From positions 940,001 to 1,004,000 of the forward strand of contig BJKQ01000009.1 of assembly GCA_006538405.1 (NCBI GenBank): a DNA stretch of 64,000 bases, in the 5' to 3' direction. Each line of letters begins with the position of its first letter. Within the stretch, counting starts at the first letter, position 1. Made by a program: the position numbers and the translations under genes. The notes under the pieces are model-generated. The model saw nothing but the letters and a program-made list of their open reading frames with translations, was not told the origin of the DNA and ran no database searches. Below, piece after piece: positions 1-10,570 of this stretch. The stretch comes from Hansfordia pulvinata. Its lineage: Eukaryota; Ascomycota; Sordariomycetes; Xylariales.

Positions 1-460
1 GTCCGAGTAAGGTAGGTACTTAAGTCAGAGCTCTTATCGATAACAGGCCACATGCACCTTAGGTACAATGCCGGGCCTCGTGCCAGTGACTTCATCGCCC
101 ACACCGGCCACGCCACTCCCGTCCCGAGTGATGCCGAGCTGACCTGCTGCCTTCAACTTACAACGCTGCATTGTGCGGATGCCCGCTCGAGCGCATCCCA
201 TCCTGTCTCTGCTAACATCACTGCCAGAGCAGCGATTGCATTGCCGCTTCCTCTTGCCCATCATCTCGTCGGCTGAACCTACTGGCAACAGCCCTCGACC
301 GCAACTCCCAACACGCTCCCGTAGGGCTGTTACCGAGTTTACACACATGCTTGCTTCGCCTCCCGAAGCCCCCTCGCTCGGCCCCAGCGGCCCATCCAGA
401 TAGCACCAGACTTGTTAGTATGCTGTCGGCGCTTGTCTCTCAAAGTCTACTGCAGGAAAT
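1..460. other. Upstream region of the coiled-coil gene, no gene seen
   Basis: GC-rich, pyrimidine-rich leader DNA ahead of the first gene. Open frames here overlap on both strands and show no recognisable protein. The first bases carry one copy of the AGGTAGGTAC-type motif that recurs between genes throughout this window. The region probably contains the promoter and 5'UTR of the gene starting near 461, but no TATA-like element can be assigned with confidence. Confidence 0.4.
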
Positions 461-2649
461 ATGTCATTCACGGCCGGCTTGCTGGACAAGATCGGTCTAC
501 GGCGGGACAGCATGTCTGCAATCCTGCCTCAATACGTCTCTCCATCTCACACGCCGTACGACCACGACCTGAATGACCTATCGCCCCGTCCAGACGACAA
601 GCTACTCTCTCCGCAGTCGGCTCATCAAGCTGAATCTTCAAATTATTTCGACCACCCGCGCCCAGCACGGAATCCTGCCCAACTCGCTGGTGACTCGTCC
701 CTGAACCCAGCCGACGTGACAAGGGAAAGACGACAGCCAAGATGGTCGCAAACGCCTACCAAGGCCGGCCAGTTCGCCATTATCCCCAGTCACCCCACAA
801 TGCGCCATGGAGGTTGCCATCACCAGCTCCGGCGTACGAAGCCCAGCCCGGCCTCGCCAACCCCGTCGAGTCTTCCTTGATCCAAAGCATATTTGCCCCT
901 CGTTCTCAATCCACGGATAGCTCCTCTCAACAACCCTTTCCGACTGACAACACCTTCAAAGAGATGGCCAGGCGCGAGCGCAAGATGCATGAACGGCTGG
1001 AGGCTCTCATCGCTGCGCACAAATCCGCCGTGGGGTTGTCTGAGGAGTCAAAAGTGCGAGACCAAGATACTTCCGACAACCTGGATCGCCCTCTAGACGA
1101 AATGGGCGAGCCCGGGAGGTCTTCACGATATTCCAATGCCCCCGTAGTCCCGGTACGGCAACCCCCAAAGAGGCCCCTCAGTCTGTCTCAGGCACGTGCT
1201 AGTATCGCGAACACTTTGGCCTCTCTCAATAATATGAAGGGCGAGGAGGACGCGCGCGTTGCTGAGGCTCTGGCCGACCGGAAAGCGGCTCTTGCGAGAG
1301 CCGCGATGCTGCAAACACAACAAAGCCAGGCCTCGCAGCAGATGACGGCGCTGTCTGTTGACAAGAGCGACCCACTGCATCGGAACGTCGAAAAGCTGAA
1401 GCAGAGACACAAAGGCGTCTGCGACGAGATTACCGAGCTCAGACAGCGTCTGCGGGATGCTCAGTCCCAAAAGGCAGAGCTAGAACAGCGGCTGGACGAG
1501 GCCGAGAGCAACCTGCAGTCACGGTTGAGTGGATACAAGGGCGCCCTCAAGGAATGCGAAGCAGACACAAGGGATCTCCTCCGCCAGCCCGGAATTCGCA
1601 TCTTGGTGGCTGCGAGTGAGCTACGGTCTGACGATGGCAACCTAGATGGCCAGGAAATCACAGAGAAGCATATCAGCGGGTATGAGTTCTTCAAGCTGCG
1701 GCCGGAAAGACGAACGCTGGATATGGCGCAGGACTGGTGGCAGGGCGAGGTACGGATTCTCGAGCGCCACGACCGCACCATCAAGCAGGAGAGAGCTCTT
1801 CTGAAAGAAGGCATCATGCTTTGGAGCGAAGTCACGAATGCCGTCGGCGACTTCGAGCAACAGCTGGACTCCAGTCTCAAAGATAATTTGAACGGCAAGT
1901 CAGATGAGACGTCTGATCTCGGCAACCCGAACGATGTCCTTCAACAACAATGGACGAGAATCTGCGACATCATAGATGGCCTCGAAAAGCTGCATGGGTA
2001 TGTTCAGGAGCAGCAGTGGGAGATTCTAGCCGAAGCTATCGGAACAGAACTCGACCACTTTGGGAAGACCAAGAAGGTCATGGAGGAGATCATGGGGGCA
2101 GCACCCGTCAAAATTCCGTTTGATGCTGCTTCTAACGAGCGCGCAAGCGACAACAGCGGTTCCAGCGGAACTTTGCGAGGCAGTCGACGGCTGCGAAAAC
2201 CGTCACCATCAAAGGATAATCTAGAGCTCAGCGGCAGTGTAGTACGGCGGTGGGAGCAGTTTGACGGCGATTTCGACAAAGAGCCTCCTGAGGAGAGTTC
2301 GCGAGGCGGCCAGCCAGAGCTTGGAAGCAACGAGGACCACACGGCAACCCGAGGTTCCGGTGTCGACGCGCAGCCGAGAGCGCGCAAGACGTCACACGAA
2401 AGCGAAGCAAGTACGGACGATAATGAGGTGCCACCGGACCTGTTACAGGAGCATCATCATCCCAAGGAGAGCGAAGACGAGCACAGTATGAACGAGGTCC
2501 CGCCCGAATTTCTGGCCTTGCATGAGCACGGACCAGATCACGCCGTGCCGTCGGGTCATCGAAGAGAGAGCAGCGGAAGTGTCGCTGTTAAGGAGGCGCC
2601 TCCAGGTCTCTTGGACGAGAGCCGGCACCTGGAAGATACTGTGGACTGA
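461..2649 (+). CDS. Coiled-coil protein, possibly Atg28-like autophagy protein
   Basis: A protein of about 713 residues read in two frames: 461 onward (start MSFTAGLLDKIGLRR) and then the frame holding 742-2649. A candidate 47-nt intron at 690-736 (GTGACT...ACAG, phase 1) joins them; a one-base deletion in the assembly between about 737 and 815, for example at the C run near 794-799, would also do so. The middle, from SDPLHRNVEKLKQRHKGVC, is a strong heptad coiled coil. The basic Ser-rich linkers and acidic C-terminus look disordered. Near the C-terminus a short motif recurs three times (NEVPPDLL, NEVPPEFL, KEAPPGLL). The overall arrangement recalls the proteins annotated as Atg28 in filamentous fungi, which are tied to selective autophagy of peroxisomes in yeasts, but I cannot confirm this by alignment. 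That it is a real gene is clear; the name is tentative. Confidence 0.6.
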
Positions 2650-3723
2650 ATGGGTTCCTTGACAACCCTGATCCGTATAATTAGGTGGCACCTGATTCCA
2701 TTTGTTCCGTGACGGATGGGTGGTCATTTTGGGTATTTGTTTATTACCATGTCATGGCGAGAGCGGAGTCAAGTTCCATGGCGCAAGGCTTCTCATAATG
2801 ATTCAGTACATTCCAACTCATAGCCACTTGATGCTGTCGTTCAAGCAGAGGGTTTGTAGCGTAGAAGGCGGCAGGCTTAGTTGTGACTAGGATAGCAATG
2901 TATGATCCCTCCTCGTGATTCAAGACCGGAATGGCTAGTGGACGATATTGTAAATTCAAATAGTGGGCTTGCGGTATTCATTCGGACATATTTACATAAT
3001 TCCTTCTCATTTCGTGGATTGGTTGGATGGCGTGACTGGAACAGTCTCGTCCCTCGAAAGAATGATTTGAGACGGAACAGGTGAATCAGGCAACCTGGCA
3101 GAATAGCGATATATTGCCGCCGGCATTTTTCAGAGTACTCGACGCTTTGAAAAGGCCCTTTCAAACAAGAACCTCTTACTCGTTGCTGCCACATTTGCTA
3201 CCGAAGCAGTAATGCCACAAAATTTGACAGAGAGCTCGTCCGTCTCTACCACCCGCAACAGTTCTTCATCGGCCGGCTTGGGCAATGTGGGAGAGTCGGA
3301 AGCAGCTGGAGACTCGGGTGGCGGACTGCAAGACAGGCGGGACGAGATGCGTGTCTAAAATCATGGCATATCAACGCCGTTATAGAGTGGAGGAGGAATC
3401 CAGGAAGCCTCGTAGAGTAGGCAGAAAACAAACGCGAGCGGGGTGGATCATCAAGGCGTCAGAGCTTGGTATCGTGAGATCTTCGTCTTGGGTAGGGTCA
3501 TTGGCTCATTTTGCCATGTCGGGGCCGAGGTCGCGTAGGCCCCCTCGCGAGCTGGGAGACCGGGGGAATGGTTACGGTCGTTTGTCACACGCCTCGGTCA
3601 AGGTAGGTCGGAGAGGAGAGAGAGAAATATGTGTATGTGCGCGCTCGCGCTCGTGCGGACGTGTGAACGGGCATTGGGAGCCGGCGTGGGTCTCGTGTGG
3701 TGTTCCCCGGTTGCCTTCCAGGT
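2650..3723. other. Convergent intergenic region, no gene seen
   Basis: Lies between the 3' ends of the coiled-coil gene on the plus strand and the DUF1748 gene on the minus strand, so it should contain both 3'UTRs and polyadenylation signals. The first 500 bases are AT-richer than the rest of the window, as expected for fungal 3'UTRs. No open frame here resembles a protein. Confidence 0.4.
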
Positions 3724-4244
3724 TTATCGGGAGCGCTGGAACCACTTGCTGGAGCCGGCGACAGCGACAGACTGGTCCATGACCCACTCGCCGACGCCGA
3801 GATACTTGTCCACCCACTTGCCGACGTCCTTGTTGTCGCCGGTGACGGTCTCGGTTTTGAAGCTGCGCACGGGTGGCCCCGTCAGCTGGGAATGCCTTGC
3901 GAAGCCGGGCGCGAGCGGGATCATCATCAGGGTGGTGTGTTTCGGGGACTCACGTCAAGCCGGTGGATCGGCGCATGCCGGCGAGGATAGTCGAAACTGC
4001 GAAGCGAGATCGTGGGTCAGCTCGGGCGCGCGGGGGTGGCGGCGGGGAGAGGGGTGGCCGGAGCAGGCACGACGTACTGAGAACGGCATCGAATGCGTAG
4101 TGGGTGAGTCGTCCAATCTTCCCCCAGAGGCCAAAAGTCAGCAGGTTGAGGAGCTAAGAGCAGGTTCAGAATTCACTCTGGCGACAAACGGGCACGGAGC
4201 AGCGGGCGGGACGAGAGGGGCCAACAACGCACCATCTTGGGCAT
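3724..4244 (-). CDS. DUF1748 family small mitochondrial protein
   Basis: Four exons on the minus strand: 4244-4233, 4153-4078, 3996-3954 and 3862-3724, giving 89 residues. The three introns (79, 81 and 91 nt) all have GT/AG ends, and the last two have clear CTGAC branch sites. The spliced protein shows the blocks typical of the DUF1748 family: GRLTHYAFDAVLISTILAG, RRSTGLT, then KWVDKYLGVGEWVMDQSVAV and a KWFQRSR end. The family is fungal and about 75-100 residues long; a budding-yeast member has been found in mitochondria (I believe Mco12), and its function is unknown. The hydrophobic N-terminal half suggests a membrane segment. Exons 2-4 are well supported. Exon 1, only 12 nt (MPKM), is the weakest part: it rests on frame, the GT at 4232 and the AG at 4154. 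Confidence 0.75.
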
Positions 4245-7200
4245 CCTCTTCCTGGTTCAGTATTCTGGGGGTCGTCTCGAATATGCGTGGATGTCTGACT
4301 CGTGGCTTTCGGCGGCGACAGGTGACGGTGATGGTGGTGATGGTGGTTGCGCTGGGGGGGAGCGATGTTGCGGCTGGGCAGAACGTCAGCGGAACCCGAT
4401 GACATGTGAGCTGGGTACGAGCACGAGGGCAGCGACGAAAGCACGGCAAGGTACCTGCCGAAGGTACCCACATACCGTGCATCATCAGTCTTCCGTTCCA
4501 GGTAAGCCAAACCCAGTGTGTTTAGCTCTCATACAGTCTATTAGTCCGGCTTGGATGGCCAGTGGCTTGGTATCGCATGAATCAAATACTATAAGGCTGG
4601 GATGATCACAGGTCGTCGCCGAAGCAACTGTCTTCTTCGATTTTGATTTCATGCGTCGGTCTGAACTATCGCTTCTGCTATTGAAGGTGGCCTCAGGAAA
4701 CGGACCCTAGCGGGCTGTACCTCCTCCCGCATCAAGCCCTTACCTTATCCTTCTGGAAAACGGCCTGGTACAGACCCCAGGCGGCTCTCTGTGTTATCAT
4801 AGTCCAGCTGGCCCGTACGCCATGCGGGGGCTGATGCCAAGTAACCCCAATCTCTCCAGCCTCTCACTGTAAGTGGACTGTGCTTCACGTCGAAGGGGGT
4901 GCAACAATGCGATCTTGAGTGTTCGTGGCCATTGAGTCTTCTAGCCCTGGCATTGTCTCTTCATTCACGTATAGTAGACCTACCGGCTTCTAGATTACAG
5001 ACAGGAGCATCAGGCCCGTCCAGTCTGCGAGCTGGCTGCCTGACCTGGGTGCTTGTAGCCCGGCATCTCTTAGATGAGATGCGTGTTCTCGCATGGGAAC
5101 CTGACCACGGTTGCAGTGTGGACGCTCGACGGTACATTCTGTCCGCGTCCGCATGTAGTGTTTGAAGCCTGACACGAGGCCCACAACATAGCTACGGCAT
5201 GCTACTTGAATTGTAGACTGGGCTTCAGGGTTGGAGCTTGCAGGTGCGGGGCCAGACGTCAGTTCTTGTCCTGGTGGCTCCCGGCTTCACGTATGCACGT
5301 GCATTTGGCAGACATGAGCTGTGTCTTTGCCTTATATCTCGACAGTAAGAGTTTTGCAGGTTGCTTCTTTTTTTTCCTTGAACAGCATTCGCTTCTGCTT
5401 GTGACGTTTTGCTTTGGCATGGAAACGTGTGAAAAGCTCGATATTCGAATGTCATTTGCCTAGCAAAGGATCAGAATACGCTTCGTGTGGATCAATGCGC
5501 TAAGTGGAGGACCCCATCGCTCGAGACTGTCAACTCTGTACGAAGAACTACATGTAAGGAGCTAAACAGTAGAGTACATCAACTCGTACGAGTGAGTACC
5601 TGTGCTTGTCTTCGGCATACTGCATGTGGTTCACAGGAAAAGACCGTGTCCTAGGTCTGTATCTCGGCACCTAGCAGAAGGTCATCAAGAACGGAGTTTA
5701 TCCATGGATCGTGGGCGCTGGCAGATCTCGACGGCTGCGCCACTCCTTCCGAGACGCAAGATGGTATCTTTCCTGATATCACATCTAGATTTGATCTGGG
5801 ACTATAGTTCGGACAGCGTAAAGCAGCAGTGATAGACATTACCTGTTGCATCAGTTGCAGTGGGATCATGGACGAGGTAGCGGAGGTCCGTAAGGGCGGG
5901 TAGGATTGCACAAGGCCCGTTTAAGACGGGTCTAAATCCGTCTGCCGATTACGGGGCGTGGGTGCTTCCACATTCAGGATCGAGAGGCATGCGCCTCAAC
6001 GATTTTTCTTACTTTTCCGTCCCACGCCTTGGCGCTTGGCGGGCGTGGCGGGGTTTGTCGCCCGGTCTGGCGCGCCTGGGCACTCCCCCTCACTCCCACG
6101 GCCAGCTTCATGAGCCCGCGCAGATCCTGGATGCAGAGCTCCCTGTTTTGATTCGTCTCGCTTCCCTTTTTGCTGGCAATTCTCTCAATTCCCGCCGCCA
6201 CCAGGGTGCGTCATTTGATGCGAGCAGCCAGGCCGTCGCACGTGTGCTGTTCCCGATGCCTGACGCAGCTGGAGTTGGAGCTTGGGCTTCGCGACATCAT
6301 TCACGACAGCAGGGAGATGAGCTGCCATCGCATCCTATCGGGCCGGTCGTCAGCACACCACCAGATGTTGAGAGCGGTGGCTGGCGGACTGCGGTGGAGG
6401 AGGGGTGGCTTGTGTGCCCCACCAAATCAACAAAGAGGCAGAGAAAACCCGAGCACGGTTGAACGAATGGCCGCCAAACCCTCAGTGCGTTAGATACGGT
6501 GATTCGTCCGGATGCGCAATGCGGGCACGGCGATTGGCATGGCGATCCTGTCTCTGCCCCCACCCACCCAGCGAACCGACAAGCACTCATCAACCTGAAT
6601 GCTGGCAGACGAGGGCGCGGGATGCCCGCCGCGGGATGCCCACCGCAGGTTGGAACACGGTCAGACAGCCATGGGATTTCCGGCGCAAAGGGCCCTCCAG
6701 TATGGCCCGTCTCGTCGACTTGTCCCTGCAGCTGAAGTGGAGCCGAGCATCACGTCCAGGGACCACGGCCGCCCACCCTGATCCCATCTGTACTCGGAGC
6801 AGAGCATCTATTCGTACATCCGGCACCACGACGCCCAGCTTCCCAGTAGCCCACTCCTGTCGCAGCCTTGCTTGGCCCTCCACGACGCGCCGCTCCTTGT
6901 TGTTCCGCTCTGACGACACAGCCCTCTGCACCGACAACTGTCTACAGCCCTGCCGCCCAGCCAAGGCCACAGCCAAGGCCGCAGCCAAGATACTCGGGTA
7001 CGAGGAGGGGCAATCTCGTCCGCGGCTCGGTCACCTTGCACGCCGCGTCGGTCGTTCCCTTGGGAAGTAGGCGATGACGAAGGCGAGGTCTTGGGCGTGC
7101 GCAGGGTGGGCATCGCCCGTCTTCTAAGTCGGCCAATCTCTGCCAATGAGACGGCCACGCGTTTCTGTGTCTTCTTGTGGTCCAGTTCGCTCTGCTAGTG

Positions 7201-8585
7201 AGCCCGACTAGCCCGACGCTTGCCCTGTCCTCGCTGCAGCACGCCAGCCTCCGAACAGCCTGCAGCAGGAAACGGAGTCCAGGGTGTTGAGGGGCGACTA
7301 CACGTACGAGTACGCGTTTGCTGGGCGGCAAAGCCAGCCCCAGGCACACAGGGTATCCCCCGCTGGTCGAGGTTGGTTTACGAGTTAGGTAGTCGTGGGG
7401 TTCCCTCTCTTTGACTCTCACACTTTTCCTGCCTACGTCTGGTTCTTCAGGCGGTATCGGATATATCTCGTTATTGTGGATGGGTCGAGATGTGGGCTCG
7501 GAGTTGGACCATCAGCCAGCCCCAGCCAAGACCGTGTCAGCGGCAGCGGCAGGACGCGAGCAGGGCGTTGCACAGCTGCCCAGACGTGCCAGGATATGCC
7601 AGGCCCAGGCACACACGGCATGCGGGGCTTGGAGGGGCACAAGGGCCCCGCCAAGTGGAGGAGGAGCCGCAGGAGGGCTGGGTAGCTCTTGTTCATGTTG
7701 ATCTCGTGTCTGGGCGGCACCACGGCGGCCCCTCGGCGGACCCTTATTAGGTGCCTTGTTGAGTGCCGCTCGGCAGGCTGGCGAGGTGGAAAGGCTTGGG
7801 TGCAGCTGGCAGACAGCCCACCTGTGTCCCAGAGTGAGGCACTATCAGCCGCCGTCCCCATCCCCCGTCCCTACTACGGGTTCGGAGCTCTCGTGGGCCG
7901 TCTGGGTCGGTCTTTCGATAGCCCATTGATAGGCAGGGTTCCCGTTGCCATGACTGTCGCTATTACGAGTCGGTCCTGCAATCCGCTCGCTGATGGACGG
8001 ACAGTGGAGTTGGGCCGAGCCTTGCCTCCGTTCCCCATCCCATCCCATCCCATCCATGCGTGCTCATCCACCATCCCGTCTACCTGGAACTAGACCCCGT
8101 GGGCGAGGGGCTCGCAGCCCGAGCTCTGCCTTCGGGGGGGGAGGTGCAGCCAGCATCATGTCAACTTGAATGACAACGTGGCGACGCCGTCAGAGGGGCA
8201 GGATCCATTGCCATCCTTACACACCTGCGTGCATGGCGCATTAAGTCAGGTAACGCATTCGCGTACATGACATGTAAGACCTCTGCCGTGGCCTTGTACA
8301 GATACCTTGGCAAAAGCAGAGTGGGAGCACAGCAACGTATCATCAGGACCTGGATGTGTACCTCCCTCAGGAGTGGCTGCGAGCGGGCAGTCGTCAAGGC
8401 GTGCAGGTACCCGTGCGCCCCCCGCCAGGTCGCCCCAGCTTGCACCTCTGGCAGTCCGCCAGGGACCCATCAATCAGTTCCAAGTCCAGGCTACAAGTTT
8501 TATCTCTGGCCCCCACCTCCGCCGACCGCCCACCTCAACACGCCTTTATTTACCAGTTTTCCTCTCCCACCACCTCGACCGCCAG
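4245..8585. other. 4.3-kb intergenic region, no convincing gene
   Basis: Separates the DUF1748 gene from the pyruvate kinase gene, which point away from each other, so both promoters lie here. Many long open frames occur in the GC-rich part (about 5.9-8.1 kb), but they overlap in several frames and are Arg/Pro/Ser-rich, as chance frames in GC-rich DNA are. Small items seen: a CCATC repeat at about 8034-8058 and one TACGAGTA octamer at 7305-7312. The far upstream part could hold regulatory DNA for pyruvate kinase, but I cannot point to specific sites. Confidence 0.4.
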
Positions 8586-8621
8586 ACTCCTCTCTCCTCT
8601 CTCTCTCTCTTTTTTTCTTGG
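8586..8621 (+). promoter_or_regulatory. CT-rich tract in the pyruvate kinase promoter/leader
   Basis: A pure pyrimidine block (CTCTCTCC followed by CT repeats and a T run) about 140 bases ahead of the leader intron. CT-rich blocks close to the transcription start are typical of strongly expressed glycolytic genes in filamentous fungi, where they help fix the start site. The position relative to the intron and ATG fits that role. The transcription start itself cannot be read from the sequence. Confidence 0.5.
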
Positions 8622-8759
8622 TTGCCCCTAGAGTCACGGTCATCGAGAACGTGATCCCACCCGAGTCTCTTGCATCCGACCAAGAACCCCCATCAGAACC
8701 CTAAGGTCTCTCGCGACCCCTCCACCGCCACCTACCCCTCCATCACCAACCACCACCAG

Positions 8760-8931
8760 GTAAGAGATTATCGTCCCGGCTTATTTCGATAAGCTCCCAG
8801 ACCCCCCGCTCCGTCCCTTGCCTCGTCTGCCACGAAGCCGGCTCTCCGTCTAGCTATCTGGGCTTTTTTTCTTCTTCTTTGGTCTTCGCCTGTCCTGCTA
8901 CTGGGTCACAGCTAATACTTCTCTCTTTCAG
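8760..8931 (+). other. 5'UTR intron of the pyruvate kinase gene
   Basis: A 172-nt intron in the leader, starting GTAAGAG after CACCACCAG and ending CTCTCTTTCAG, with a branch-like GCTAATAC 15-20 bases before the acceptor. It ends 14 bases ahead of the ATG at 8946. Donor, branch and acceptor are all close to fungal consensus, so I am fairly confident. Leader introns are common in highly expressed fungal genes and often raise expression. Confidence 0.75.
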
Positions 8932-8945
8932 TCTACGTCGTCACG

Positions 8946-10570
8946 ATGCCTCACGAGCGTAAGAACTCCACCGTCGTCGAGCACGCCCTCGACCACCTGT
9001 CGCTGGGCGGCGGCAAGATCGAGTGGCTGGCTTCTCTCGACACTGCCTACTCGCCCGAGCACAACTACCGCCGCACCTCCATCATCTGCACGATCGGCCC
9101 CAAGACCAACTCGGTCGAGGCCATCAACGAGCTGAGAACTGCCGGTCTCAACGTTGTTCGCATGAACTTCTCCACGGTTCTTACGAGTACCACCAGTCCG
9201 TCATTGACAATGCCCGTGCTGCCGAGAAGTCTCAGCCCGGTCGTCAGGTCGCCATCGCCCTTGACACCAAGGGCCCCGAGATCCGCACTGGCAACACGGC
9301 CGGTGACATCGACATCCCCATCTCGGTGGGCACTATCCTCAACATTACCACCGACAAGCAGTACGCCGCGTCGTGTGACACTTCCAACTACTACGTCGAC
9401 TACGACAACATCACCAAGGTTATTCAGCCTGGCCGTGTCATCTACGTCGACGACGGTATCCTGGCCTTCGAGGTCCTTGAGATTGTCGACGAGCAGACCG
9501 TCAAGGTCAAGACCCTGAACAACGGACACATCAGCTCCAAGAAGGGTGTCAACCTGCCCAACACCGATGTCGACCTGCCTGCCCTGTCCGAGAAGGACAA
9601 GGCCGACCTGCGCTTCGGTGTCAAGAACAACGTCGACATGGTCTTTGCTTCTTTCATCCGCCGCGGCCAGGACATCCGCGATATCCGCGAGATCTTCGGC
9701 GAGGAGGGTAAGCACATCAAGATCATTGCCAAGATCGAGAACCGCCAGGGTCTCAACAACTTCCGTGAGATCCTCGAGGAGACGGACGGTGTCATGGTTG
9801 CCCGTGGTGACTTGGGTATCGAGATTCCCGCCGCCGAGGTCTTCGCCGCCCAGAAGAAGATGATTGCCATGTGCAACATTGCCGGCAAGCCCGTCATCTG
9901 CGCCACCCAGATGCTCGAGTCCATGATCAAGAACCCCCGCCCCACCCGTGCCGAGATCTCCGACGTCGGTAACGCTGTCTCTGACGGCGCCGACTGTGTC
10001 ATGCTGTCCGGTGAGACCGCCAAGGGTCTGTACCCCAACCTGGCCGTCAAGGAGATGCACGAGGCCTGCCTCAAGGCCGAGAACTCGATCCCGTACATCA
10101 GCCACTTCGAGGAGCTTTGCTCCATGGCTCGCCGCCCCGTTTCCGTTGTCGAGTCGGTCGCCATGGCCGCTGTCCGCAGCTCTCTCGACCTGGCTGCTGG
10201 TGGTATCATCGTTCTGTCCACTTCTGGCGAGTCTGCCCGCTTCCTGAGCAAGTACCGCCCCGTGTGCCCCATCTTCATGGTCACCCGCAACGCCTCCACT
10301 AGCAGGTCCGGACACCTGTACCGTGGTGTGTACCCCTTCTCCTTCCCTGAGGAGAAGCCCGACTTCTCCCAGGTTAACTGGCAGGAGGATGTCGACCGCC
10401 GCATCAAGTGGGGTGTCGACAACGCCCTGGCCCTCAAGGTCCTCAGCCCCGGTGACACCGTTGTTGTCGTCCAGGGCTGGAGGGGCGGCATGGGCAACAC
10501 CAACACCATCCGTATTGTCAAGGCCGACACGGCGTCGCTTGGCATCGGTCAGCTTGGTGGCACCCACTAA
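8946..10570 (+). CDS. Pyruvate kinase, with one apparent frameshift
   Basis: Converts phosphoenolpyruvate and ADP to pyruvate and ATP, the last step of cytosolic glycolysis. The N-terminus ([18 protein letters not shown]) and the [14 protein letters not shown] and NVVRMNFS blocks are read from 8946. At about 9172-9173 the frame shifts by -1 and continues with [19 protein letters not shown] to the stop at 10570. Family motifs present: [22 protein letters not shown] (catalytic Lys), [14 protein letters not shown] (metal-binding Glu/Asp), [10 protein letters not shown] and the effector-loop STSGESARF. The corrected length is about 541 residues, against roughly 525-530 for typical fungal enzymes. 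There are no coding introns. The expected NFSHG motif needs one more C than the sequence has, so a sequencing or assembly error is more likely than a dead gene: it is an essential enzyme, intact everywhere else. Third positions are strongly C-biased, as in highly expressed genes. Confidence 0.97.

Noticed and set aside
9065..10567. A 500-codon open frame on the minus strand opposite pyruvate kinase
   Set aside because: It is the mirror of a strongly C-biased coding sequence, rich in Val, Leu, Gly and Asp, with no family motif. Such antisense frames are a by-product of codon bias.
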